Positions 50,521-58,766 of a DNA stretch of 63,703 bases are shown in pieces. The notes under the pieces were generated by a model, which worked only from the letters and a program-made list of their open reading frames with translations, was not told the DNA's origin and ran no database searches. The position numbers and the translations under genes were made by a program. How positions within the stretch are numbered: the stretch's first letter is position 1; each line of letters begins with the position of its first letter. Origin of the DNA: JBNAVY01 sp049700195 (GTDB lineage Bacteria; Bacillota; Thermoanaerobacteria; Thermoanaerobacterales; Thermoanaerobacteraceae); assembly GCA_049700195.1 (NCBI GenBank), contig JBNAVY010000008.1, positions 1 to 63,703 of the forward strand, written 5' to 3'.

Positions 50521-51024
50521 ATGATTTTTTATACAATTGGTGAAATTGCTTCTGCTTATGGCGTTAAAGGCGAAATTAAAGTGATCCCCTTAACAAGTAA
50601 ATTAGATAGATTTTACAAACTAAATAAAATATGGATTTTTAATAATAATTCCTCAGAAGGAAAAGAATTCTTTGTAGAAAATGTACGTTTTATTTCAAAC
50701 AAACTACTTTTAAAACTTAAAGATGTTAATGATAGAAATGCTGCAGAAGTATTTAAAGGCAATTTAATAAAAGTAGATGAAAAAAATGTTATTGAACTAG
50801 AAGAAAATGAATATTTTATTAGTGATTTGATAAATATGAAGGTATATACTGAGGATGGGATTTTAATAGGTACCCTTATTAATGTTATAAGCACAGGGGC
50901 AAATGATGTTTATGTTGTTAAGCAAGAAAATGGTGAGAAGCTCCTACCCGCAATTAAAGATGTTATTAAAAAAGTTGATGTAGATTCAAAAGTTATGATT
51001 GTACATCTTTTGGAGGGGCTGTAA
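50521..51024 (+). CDS. rimM: ribosome maturation factor RimM
   Basis: RimM binds S19 and helps mature the 30S head. The 167-residue protein has an N-terminal RimM domain (IGEIASAYGVKGEIKVIPL at about 6-24) and a C-terminal PRC barrel (YFISDLINMKVYTEDG at about 98-113, ending VMIVHLLEGL). GGTGGT lies before the ATG. It overlaps trmD by one base. Confidence 0.94.
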   Translation: MIFYTIGEIASAYGVKGEIKVIPLTSKLDRFYKLNKIWIFNNNSSEGKEFFVENVRFISNKLLLKLKDVNDRNAAEVFKGNLIKVDEKNVIELEENEYFISDLINMKVYTEDGILIGTLINVISTGANDVYVVKQENGEKLLPAIKDVIKKVDVDSKVMIVHLLEGL

Positions 51025-51764
51025 TGATTTTTGATGTTTTAACACTATTTCCTGAAATGTTTAATGGTATTTTAAATAGTAGTATATTAAAACGTGCTAT
51101 TAAAAATGATGTTTTAAAAGTTAATCTTTTTAATATCAGAGATTTTTCTAAAGACAAACATAGAAATGTTGATGATTATCCTTATGGTGGAGGGCCGGGT
51201 ATGGTAATGATGGTCCAACCAATAGTCGATGCAGTTAATTTTATTAAAAAAGATAAAAATATACCGGTTTATTACATGGGTCCTAAAGGGAAAATTTATA
51301 ATCATGAACTAGCTATGGAATTGTCTAAACATAACGAAATGATTATTTTATGTGGCCATTATGAAGGTATTGATGAAAGAGCTTACACTGTTATTGATGA
51401 AGAAATTTCTATTGGCGATTTTATTTTAACCGGAGGAGAAATTGCTGCAATGGCTGTTATTGATTCTGTTTCACGATTAATTCCCGGGGTTTTATCAAAT
51501 GAAAGTAGCAGTAAGAAGGAATCTTTTTTTGAAGGTTTGCTTGAATATCCTCAATATACTCGTCCTGAAACATATAATGGAATGAGAGTGCCAGAAGTAC
51601 TTTTATCAGGCAATCATTCTGAAATTGACAAATGGAGACATAAAAAATCATTAGAAATTACAATTAATAAAAGACCAGATTTATTAAAAAAAGCCAAATT
51701 AAAAGAAGAAGATTTGAAACAACTAAAAGATATGGGATTTGACATTAATATAAAGGAGGGATAA
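51024..51764 (+). CDS. trmD: tRNA m1G37 methyltransferase
   Basis: TrmD methylates G37 next to the anticodon, preventing frameshifts. The 246-residue protein has a trefoil-knot SPOUT domain with YPYGGGPGMVMMVQP at about 52-66, LCGHYEGIDERA at about 109-120 and IGDFILTGGEIAAM at about 131-144. GGAGGGG lies before the ATG, inside rimM. rplS follows after 3 bases. Confidence 0.96.
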   Translation: MIFDVLTLFPEMFNGILNSSILKRAIKNDVLKVNLFNIRDFSKDKHRNVDDYPYGGGPGMVMMVQPIVDAVNFIKKDKNIPVYYMGPKGKIYNHELAMELSKHNEMIILCGHYEGIDERAYTVIDEEISIGDFILTGGEIAAMAVIDSVSRLIPGVLSNESSSKKESFFEGLLEYPQYTRPETYNGMRVPEVLLSGNHSEIDKWRHKKSLEITINKRPDLLKKAKLKEEDLKQLKDMGFDINIKEG

Positions 51765-51767
51765 AAT

Positions 51768-52106
51768 ATGAATCTTGTAGATGTGGTTGAAAAAGGCCAG
51801 CTCAGAGAAATTTCTAAGTTTAATGTAGGTGATACAGTAAAAGTTTATTATAAAGTAGTAGAAGGCGATAAAGAAAGGATACAGGTTTTTGAAGGTACTG
51901 TTTTAAAAAGAAATGGTGGAGGTTTAAGAGAGACTTTTACTGTTAGACGTGTATCTTATGGAGTTGGTGTAGAAAGGACTTTTCCTGTTCATTCTCCCAG
52001 AATAGATAAAATAGAAGTAGTAAGAAAAGGTAAAGTAAGAAGAGCAAAACTCTATTATGTAAGACATAGAGTTGGTAAAGCAGCAAAAATTAAAGAATCA
52101 ATCTAA
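51768..52106 (+). CDS. rplS: 50S ribosomal protein L19
   Basis: The 112-residue protein has FNVGDTVKVYYKV at about 18-30, QVFEGTVLKRNGGG and the R-rich FTVRRVSYGVGVERTFPVHSPRI, all typical of L19, which sits at the subunit interface. GGAGGGAT precedes the ATG. It is the last ribosomal gene of this block and is followed by a hairpin. Confidence 0.97.
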   Translation: MNLVDVVEKGQLREISKFNVGDTVKVYYKVVEGDKERIQVFEGTVLKRNGGGLRETFTVRRVSYGVGVERTFPVHSPRIDKIEVVRKGKVRRAKLYYVRHRVGKAAKIKESI

Positions 52107-52129
52107 TGGGGGGCGTTAAGTCCCCCATT
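52105..52129 (+). terminator. hairpin after rplS
   Basis: AATGGGGG and CCCCCATT form an 8-bp stem around CGTTAAGT with an unpaired G at its left side. The following DNA is TTAAATATGG, so the T tract is poor; partial termination or mRNA end protection is likely. Confidence 0.55.
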
Positions 52130-52146
52130 TAAATATGGAGGAAATT

Positions 52147-52980
52147 ATGATACAATGGTATCCAGGACATATGGCAAAAACTAAAAAAACTATAATATCC
52201 AATCTAAAATTAATTGACATTGTATATGAAGTTGTTGATGCAAGAATACCTCTTAGCAGTCGGAATCCAATAATTGATGAAATAATAGGGAATAAAAAAA
52301 GAATATTAATTTTAAATAAATCTGATTTATCTGATAATATTGTTAATGATTTATGGATAATATATTTCAAAAAAATGGGTATAGAAACTTCAAAAATAAA
52401 TGCATTATCTGGCCTTGGTATAAGTGATTTAGTTCAAAAAACAAATAAAATATGCAGCGAAATAATAAAAAATAAGAAAAGCAAAGGAATGATTCCAAGA
52501 TTAAGAGTAATGATACTAGGGATTCCGAATGTTGGTAAATCAGCTCTGATAAATAGACTTTCCGGAGGTAAAAAAGCTCAGACAGGTGACAAGCCCGGCA
52601 TTACAAGAAAAGAACAATGGATTAAGACACAATATTTTGATTTGTTGGATACACCTGGTATCTTATGGCCCAAATTTGAAGACCCTATGGTAGGTTTAAT
52701 GTTAGCATTAACAGGAGCGATTAAAGATGATATTTTGGATATAGAAGAATTATCCTTTCATCTTGTAGGCATATTAAAAAATAAGTACAAAAATATCTTA
52801 AAAACCAGGTATAAAATAGAAAATACTGATAAAGATAATTACGAAATTTTAAAAGATATTGGCAAAAATAGAGGATGTCTTTTACCTGGAGGAGATATTG
52901 ATGTAAATAAAGCCGCTAAATTATTAATAACTGATTTCCGCTCAGGCAGGATGGGTAATATTTCGTTGGAGCGGCCATAA
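52147..52980 (+). CDS. rbgA: ribosome biogenesis GTPase RbgA (YlqF)
   Basis: RbgA acts late in 50S assembly. The 277-residue protein opens with IQWYPGHMAKTKK and is circularly permuted: NKSD (G4) comes before GIPNVGKSALINRL (G1) at about 120-133 and DTPGIL (G3). The ATG at 52147 is 7 bases after GGAGG; the in-frame ATG at 52135 overlaps that site. It follows rplS as in Bacillus. Confidence 0.95.
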   Translation: MIQWYPGHMAKTKKTIISNLKLIDIVYEVVDARIPLSSRNPIIDEIIGNKKRILILNKSDLSDNIVNDLWIIYFKKMGIETSKINALSGLGISDLVQKTNKICSEIIKNKKSKGMIPRLRVMILGIPNVGKSALINRLSGGKKAQTGDKPGITRKEQWIKTQYFDLLDTPGILWPKFEDPMVGLMLALTGAIKDDILDIEELSFHLVGILKNKYKNILKTRYKIENTDKDNYEILKDIGKNRGCLLPGGDIDVNKAAKLLITDFRSGRMGNISLERP

Positions 52981-52995
52981 TATAGGGGGATAATT

Positions 52996-54531
52996 ATGCT
53001 TTCAAAAACAAAAAGTATGGCGGTTTTTGGTGTTGATGCATATGTTGTAGATGTTGAGGTTGATATATCAAATGGATTGCCTTCTTTTGATATTGTTGGT
53101 TTAGGAGATACAGAAGTTAAAGAATCCAGAGATAGAGTAAGATCAGCTATCAGAAATAGTGGTTATAAATTTCAAACACAAAAAATAACAGTTAATCTTG
53201 CACCTGCAAATACAAAAAAAGAAGGTACGGCCTTTGATTTACCCTTAGCGATAGGTATTTTAAAAGCTACTGAACAAATTAAAAAAGAAGATTTATCTGA
53301 TACTGTTTTTATAGGCGAATTATCTTTGGATGGTTCAATAAGACCTGTTAATGGAGTACTTCCAATGGCTATTGGTGCAAAAAAGTTTGGCTTTTCACGA
53401 ATGGTTGTTCCATATGATAATGCTTATGAGGCAGCTGTTGTTGAAGGATTGGATATTTATCCAATAAAAAATTTAAAAGAAGCTGTAGATTTTTTAAATG
53501 AAGAGGTTACTGTCATGCCTTTTGTATTAAATTATAAAAGTGAATTTTCTGAAGAAGAATATGAAATAGATTTTTCAGAGGTAAAAGGACAGGAAAATGT
53601 AAAAAGAGTATTAGAAATAGCTGCAGCGGGAGCTCATAATGTTATAATGATTGGGCCGCCAGGATCTGGAAAGACGATGCTTGCAAGGAGATTTCCTACA
53701 ATTTTGCCTAACATGAGTTTTGAAGAAGCTTTAGATGTAACAAAAATTTATAGCATTGCAGGACTTTTGCCAAAAGGAACCTCTCTTATTAGAAAGAGAA
53801 CTTTCAGGTCACCTCATCACACTGTTTCAACAGCAGCTTTGGTTGGAGGTGGTAAATATCCAAAACCTGGCGAAGTTTCACTTGCTCATTATGGTGTTTT
53901 GTTTTTAGATGAACTGCCTGAATTTAGAAAGGATGCTCTTGAAGTATTAAGACAGCCTTTAGAAGATGAATTTGTAACAATATCCAGAGTTAATGGTTCG
54001 ATTACTTATCCAAGTAAATTTCAATTAATTGCAGCAATGAATCCATGTCCATGCGGATATTTTGGTGATGAAACTCATGTATGTAGATGCAATATAAATG
54101 AAATAAGGCGGTATCAAAATAAAATATCCGGACCACTTCTTGACAGAATAGATCTTTATGTTGAAGTAAGACCATTAAGAAATGACAGATATCTTGAAGA
54201 CAGTATTTATTCTGAATCTTCAGCTAAAATACGTGAAAGGGTTAATAAAGCAAGAAAAATACAGTTAGAAAGATATTCTGGAACAAAAATATTTTTTAAT
54301 TCACAATTGAGTAATAATTTAATTAAGAAATACTGCAAATTAGACACTTATTCGAAAGATTTATTAAAATCTGCTTTTGAAAAATTCCATTTAAGCGTAA
54401 GAAGTTATAATAAAATTTTAAAGATAGCCCGTACAATTGCTGACTTAGAGGGAAAAGAAAATATATCCTATGAACATATTGCAGAAGCAATTCAGTATAG
54501 GACACAAGAAAGTACGTATTGGAATAAATAA
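52996..54531 (+). CDS. comM: ComM/YifB family Mg-chelatase-like AAA+ ATPase
   Basis: The 511-residue protein has the N-terminal Lon-protease-like domain, then GPPGSGKTMLARRFP at about 220-234, FLDELPEF Walker B at about 309-316, and a zinc-like cluster MNPCPCGYFGDETHVCRC at about 347-364. ComM is a branch-migration helicase that aids integration of transformed DNA in Vibrio and others. GGGGGAT lies before the ATG. dprA, another transformation gene, is 3 kb away. Confidence 0.94.
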   Translation: MLSKTKSMAVFGVDAYVVDVEVDISNGLPSFDIVGLGDTEVKESRDRVRSAIRNSGYKFQTQKITVNLAPANTKKEGTAFDLPLAIGILKATEQIKKEDLSDTVFIGELSLDGSIRPVNGVLPMAIGAKKFGFSRMVVPYDNAYEAAVVEGLDIYPIKNLKEAVDFLNEEVTVMPFVLNYKSEFSEEEYEIDFSEVKGQENVKRVLEIAAAGAHNVIMIGPPGSGKTMLARRFPTILPNMSFEEALDVTKIYSIAGLLPKGTSLIRKRTFRSPHHTVSTAALVGGGKYPKPGEVSLAHYGVLFLDELPEFRKDALEVLRQPLEDEFVTISRVNGSITYPSKFQLIAAMNPCPCGYFGDETHVCRCNINEIRRYQNKISGPLLDRIDLYVEVRPLRNDRYLEDSIYSESSAKIRERVNKARKIQLERYSGTKIFFNSQLSNNLIKKYCKLDTYSKDLLKSAFEKFHLSVRSYNKILKIARTIADLEGKENISYEHIAEAIQYRTQESTYWNK

Positions 54532-54557
54532 ACTTTATATTTATCAAGAGGTGGGTT

Positions 54558-55424
54558 ATGGACAAACATATTTTTTTTAACAGACAAACTATTATAAATG
54601 TAATTTTTATAGTTTTAGGTTCTTTTATATCTTCTATTGGTATTAATATGTTTTTAGTTCATGCAAAATTGTTGAGCGGTGGTGTATCAGGAATTTCTTT
54701 AATAGTTCAGTATTTAACTCGATTTCCTGCAGGTTATACGGTCTTTTTGTTAAATATACCTTTACTGATATTGAGTTATAAAAGAGTAAATATGAGATTT
54801 ACAATTTTAACTATAATTGGAACATTGTCATTGTCTTTATTTTTGGTATTTACATATACATTTAAAAATATTTTACTTCTTGATGATCCGCTTTTGCTTT
54901 GTCTTTACGGTGGGGTTTTAAATGGAGCCGGAATGGGTATAGTTTTTTCTAATCACGGATCTACAGGAGGTCTTGATATAATATCAGTTATATTAAAGAA
55001 AAAGTATGATAATTTTGAAATAGGGAAAATTTCTTTTGGAGTAAATTTTGTTATTGTAAGTTTTAGTGCTTTTTTATTTGGATTATCAAGTGCTCTTTAT
55101 ACTCTTGTGTCAATGTATGTTACTTCTTTTGTTGTTGATAAAACAATAAAGGGTTTTAATAGGCAAAAGATGATTTTAGTTATTACAGATAAGGAAAAAG
55201 AAGTTAGTGAAGCTATAATAAAAGATTTAAAAAGAGGAGTAACTTTTTTATATGGTGAAGGCGCATATACTGAGAAAAAAAAGAGAGTATTATATAGTGT
55301 AGTATCTTTATCTCAGTTGCCTCAGCTTAAATTTATAGTACATAATATAGATGAAAATGCATTTATTTCTATATTAGATGTTTCTGAGGTTCAAGGCAAG
55401 GGATTTATTAGAGATTTGTTTTAG
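54558..55424 (+). CDS. YitT family membrane protein (DUF161/DUF2179)
   Basis: The 288-residue protein has about five membrane segments in its first 200 residues, with LSGGVSGISLIVQYL at about 38-52 and SNHGSTGGLDIISVILKKK at about 133-151, both typical of the YitT family. A soluble C-terminal DUF2179 domain follows (TFLYGEGAYTEKKKRVLYSVV at about 228-248). AGAGGTG precedes the ATG. Function is not known; transport has been proposed for the family. Confidence 0.88.
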   Translation: MDKHIFFNRQTIINVIFIVLGSFISSIGINMFLVHAKLLSGGVSGISLIVQYLTRFPAGYTVFLLNIPLLILSYKRVNMRFTILTIIGTLSLSLFLVFTYTFKNILLLDDPLLLCLYGGVLNGAGMGIVFSNHGSTGGLDIISVILKKKYDNFEIGKISFGVNFVIVSFSAFLFGLSSALYTLVSMYVTSFVVDKTIKGFNRQKMILVITDKEKEVSEAIIKDLKRGVTFLYGEGAYTEKKKRVLYSVVSLSQLPQLKFIVHNIDENAFISILDVSEVQGKGFIRDLF

Positions 55425-55450
55425 AAAATTATATTTAAGGAGATGGTATA

Positions 55451-56434
55451 GTGAAAACAGTTTTTTCTGGTGTTCAGCCAACTGGATATATACATATTGG
55501 TAATTATCTTGGTGCAATGAAACAATTTGTGAAGCTGCAGGATGATAATGAATGTTTTTTTTGTGTGGTTGATCTCCATGCATTAACAGTGCCTCAAAAT
55601 CCAGACATATTAAGACAAAAAGCTTTAGAACTTGCTTCACTTTATTTATCAATCGGATTAGATCCGAAAAAAGTTACCCTTTTTATACAATCTCACGTTC
55701 ATGCTCATGCTGAATTAGCATGGCTTTTGCAGTGCATGACGTATTTTGGTGAATTAAATAGGATGACGCAGTTTAAAGATAAAAGTAAGGGAAAAGAAAC
55801 TGTTACTGTAGGACTTTTTACATATCCAGATTTAATGGCATCGGATATTTTATTATATAATACAAATTATGTACCTGTTGGTGAAGACCAAAAACAACAT
55901 CTTGAATTAACAAGAGATATTGCAGAAAGATTTAACAAAAGATTTGGCGAGACATTTGTTATTCCAGAACCGATGATATTAAAATTTGGTGCAAGAATTA
56001 TGAGTTTAACAGATCCTACCAAAAAAATGAGTAAAAGTGATGAAGATGATTTTAATAGAATTAATTTGTTAGATGAGCCATCTTTAATAAAAAAGAAAAT
56101 TATGAAAGCAGTTACTGATTCAGAAAATGAAATAAGATTTGATTGGGATAAAAAACCAGGAATTAGCAATTTGCTCACTTTATATAGTTTGTTTACAAAT
56201 ATGTCTGTTCAAGATGTAGAAAAAAAGTTTAGTAATCAAGGATATGGTACTTTAAAAAAGGAATTAGTAGAAGTTATTGTTGATTCTTTAGTTAAAATAC
56301 AACAGAATTACAATGAATTAGAATATGATTATGTACTTAAAGTTCTTAAAGATGGTGCTGAAAGAGCTGATGAAAAAGCTGAAAAGACTTTAAAAACAGT
56401 AAAACAAAAAATGGGATTGCTTTTAAAATCATAA
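55451..56434 (+). CDS. trpS: tryptophanyl-tRNA synthetase
   Basis: TrpS charges tRNA-Trp. The 327-residue class I enzyme has the HIGH-like IHIGNYLGAM at about 15-24 and the KMSKS motif at about 193-197, with VGEDQKQHLELTRDIAERFN between them. The GTG start follows AAGGAGA. There is no T-box leader: only 26 bases separate it from the YitT-family gene. Its end overlaps yraN by six bases. Confidence 0.96.
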   Translation: MKTVFSGVQPTGYIHIGNYLGAMKQFVKLQDDNECFFCVVDLHALTVPQNPDILRQKALELASLYLSIGLDPKKVTLFIQSHVHAHAELAWLLQCMTYFGELNRMTQFKDKSKGKETVTVGLFTYPDLMASDILLYNTNYVPVGEDQKQHLELTRDIAERFNKRFGETFVIPEPMILKFGARIMSLTDPTKKMSKSDEDDFNRINLLDEPSLIKKKIMKAVTDSENEIRFDWDKKPGISNLLTLYSLFTNMSVQDVEKKFSNQGYGTLKKELVEVIVDSLVKIQQNYNELEYDYVLKVLKDGAERADEKAEKTLKTVKQKMGLLLKS

Positions 56435-56465
56435 AGTAAATGCATCTTTAATATGATTAATTTTT
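56427..56465 (+). terminator. candidate terminator after trpS
   Basis: AATCATAAAG and CTTT-AAT-ATGATT pair over 10 positions with a three-base bulge, then AATTTTT. The hairpin spans the overlapping ends of trpS and yraN. It is AT-rich and weak. Confidence 0.4.
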
Positions 56466-56797
56466 ATAAATTCATAGTTGTTCTTATTTATATAAATCTC
56501 TATTACGTCAAATCCTATTGGTAAATTATCAAAAATTGGGTTTTGTGATAAATAAAATTGAGCTACTTTTATAATCCTTGCTTGTTTATAGAAATTAACT
56601 GATTCTGCAGGAACACCATATTTTATAGAAGTTCTTGTTTTTACTTCTATAAAATATATGGTGTTTTTATATTTTGCAATAATGTCAATTTCACCAATTT
56701 TACATTTAAAATTTTTTTTTATTATTTTATAACCTGAATTTTTAAGGTATTCTGAAGCTATATTTTCACCCAAATTTCCAAGTATTTTATTATTCAA
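56429..56797 (-). CDS. yraN: YraN family endonuclease-like protein (UPF0102)
   Basis: The 122-residue protein has a restriction-endonuclease-like core: LGENIASEYLKNSGYKII, then CKIGEIDIIAKY at about 33-44 and IYFIEVKTR at about 47-55, giving the E-D-ExK set of catalytic residues. YraN has been linked to DNA processing, and it sits next to rnhB, dprA and topA here, the usual place. It starts at TTG after AAGGATGA on the minus strand. Its exact role is unknown. Confidence 0.9.
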   Translation of the reverse strand: MNNKILGNLGENIASEYLKNSGYKIIKKNFKCKIGEIDIIAKYKNTIYFIEVKTRTSIKYGVPAESVNFYKQARIIKVAQFYLSQNPIFDNLPIGFDVIEIYINKNNYEFIKINHIKDAFTL

Positions 56798-56811
56798 GTC
56801 AATTCATCCTT

Positions 56812-57537
56812 TTAAATTAAATTTTTTATAAAAGTTTTTCTATGTATTGGGCATGGCCCATATTTTTTTAATGCTTCAATATGTTCTTTTGTTCCGTAGC
56901 CCTTATTTTTTTCGAAATTGTAAAGAGGATATACTTGGTGATATTTTTTCATAATATTATCTCTTTCAACTTTAGCAATAATTGATGCTGCGGCAATTGA
57001 AATGCTTTTTTGATCTCCTTTAATTATGGGTTTTTGATCAATATCTATGTTTGGTATGTATATTGCATCTACTAAAAGATAGTCTATTTTATGAGAAATT
57101 TTTGATATTGCTATTTGCATAGCTTTATATGTAGCATTTAGTATATTTATTTTGTCAATTATTTCATTTTCTACTATGCCGACACCGTAAGCTATTGATT
57201 TTTCTTTAATGACCTCATAAAGTAATTCTCTTTTACTTTCAGTTAATTTTTTTGAATCATTAATATCTGGTATAAAAATATCTTTTGGCAATATGACACA
57301 TGCGCTAACTACTGGGCCAACGAGAGGGCCTCTTCCAGCCTCATCAATTCCACCTATAAAATTTTTTCCCAAACTATAAAGTTGATTTTCATATATTTTC
57401 AAGTTATTTATCCTTTTTTTTTCTGTATCTAACCATTTTTTTGCTTGTTCTTCTAAATTTATATCTGCAATCTTATCTAAGTCATATTTATATATATGAT
57501 TTTTTAAATTCTTAATATTATATTTTTGATTTTTCAT
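56812..57537 (-). CDS. rnhB: ribonuclease HII
   Basis: RNase HII removes ribonucleotides from DNA. The 241-residue protein has GGIDEAGRGPLVGPVVSA at about 63-80, DSKKLTESKR at about 93-102, and DAIYIPNIDIDQ and SIAAASIIAKVERD further on. An N-terminal helical extension of some 60 residues is normal for Gram-positive RnhB. GGTG lies a few bases before the ATG. yraN follows after 14 bases in the same direction. Confidence 0.95.
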   Translation of the reverse strand: MKNQKYNIKNLKNHIYKYDLDKIADINLEEQAKKWLDTEKKRINNLKIYENQLYSLGKNFIGGIDEAGRGPLVGPVVSACVILPKDIFIPDINDSKKLTESKRELLYEVIKEKSIAYGVGIVENEIIDKINILNATYKAMQIAISKISHKIDYLLVDAIYIPNIDIDQKPIIKGDQKSISIAAASIIAKVERDNIMKKYHQVYPLYNFEKNKGYGTKEHIEALKKYGPCPIHRKTFIKNLI

Positions 57538-57628
57538 TATTTTTTCACCTGTTTTTTAAATGTCTTTATTTTATTATACAATATATATTATAATAAAACT
57601 AATTATGGAATAAAAGGAGAATTGTATT

Positions 57629-58726
57629 ATGGAAGAAGAAAAAATTTATAATATATGGCTTAGCAGTATAAGAGGAGTGGGTTATAAAACCTTTTATAAA
57701 TTAATAGAATATTTTGGGGATGCAAAATCTGTTTACAATGCTAATTACTCTGAAATAAGAAATGCTGTTGGCAATGAAAAATTATTTAATAGTATAATAG
57801 AAAATAAAAAAAATGATCCTTATAAATATATAGAGAAATTAGATAATCTAAATATAAAGGTTTATACCATTTTAGACAATGATTATCCTGTCCAATTAAA
57901 AAATATATATGATCCTCCTCCAGTACTATATATAAGAGGAAATTCTGATATTAAAGATGAAATGAATATTGCAATTGTGGGTTCTAGAAATGCAACTTCT
58001 TATGGTAAAGAAATGGCTTATAGATTAGCTTATGAACTTTCACAAAATGGAATCAGAGTTGTCAGTGGTTTAGCACGTGGAATAGATAGTTTCTCTCATA
58101 TAGGTGCATTAAAAGGGACAGGTAAAACGATTGCAGTATTAGGATGTGGTGTAAATATTATTTATCCAAAAGAAAACGAAAAGCTTATGAAAGATATAAT
58201 AGAAAATGGTGCTGTTGTATCAGAGTTTCCACTTGACTTTGAACCTTTGCCAGGGAATTTCCCTGCGAGAAACAGAGTAATAAGTGGTCTATCTTTAGGT
58301 GTAGTTGTAGTAGAAGCACAAGAAAAAAGTGGTTCATTAATAACTGCAAAATTTGCATTAGAACAAGGCAGAGAAGTTTTTGCTGTACCAGGTAATGCTA
58401 CAAGTGCATATAGCAGAGGAACAAATGAACTTATAAAACAAGGAGCAAAACTTGTAAATGATGTAAATGATATTTTAGAAGAGTTTAATTTAAGGAAAGA
58501 TATAGTTAAAAGAATAAATGATAATCGAATAAATTTTTTAAATAATGAAGAAAAATTGATATTTGAATTTATTAATGAGGCTCCAAGAGAAATAAATGAA
58601 ATTATAGAGCATACTAAAATTAATGCGGGAAAAGTAAATTATGTTCTTTCAACTCTTATATTAAAGGATTTAATTATAAAATTGCCCGGCAACAAATTTG
58701 AGAAAAAATATTTTGATAATTTCTAA
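57629..58726 (+). CDS. dprA: DNA processing protein DprA
   Basis: DprA loads RecA on incoming single-stranded DNA. The 365-residue protein has a SAM-like N-terminal domain, the Rossmann-type core with IVGSRNATSYGKEMA at about 113-127, VSGLARGIDSFSH at about 147-159, VLGCGVNIIYP, and PLPGNFPARNRVISGLS at about 208-224. A C-terminal winged helix follows. AAAGGAGA precedes the ATG. It overlaps nothing and leads into topA 40 bases later. Confidence 0.94.
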   Translation: MEEEKIYNIWLSSIRGVGYKTFYKLIEYFGDAKSVYNANYSEIRNAVGNEKLFNSIIENKKNDPYKYIEKLDNLNIKVYTILDNDYPVQLKNIYDPPPVLYIRGNSDIKDEMNIAIVGSRNATSYGKEMAYRLAYELSQNGIRVVSGLARGIDSFSHIGALKGTGKTIAVLGCGVNIIYPKENEKLMKDIIENGAVVSEFPLDFEPLPGNFPARNRVISGLSLGVVVVEAQEKSGSLITAKFALEQGREVFAVPGNATSAYSRGTNELIKQGAKLVNDVNDILEEFNLRKDIVKRINDNRINFLNNEEKLIFEFINEAPREINEIIEHTKINAGKVNYVLSTLILKDLIIKLPGNKFEKKYFDNF

Positions 58727-58766
58727 AAACTTTGATATAATTAGTAATTGTTTTGGAGGTGTAAAA

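Noticed and set aside
55425..55450. T-box leader for trpS.
   Set aside because: Only 26 bases separate trpS from the preceding gene, with no room for a specifier hairpin and antiterminator.
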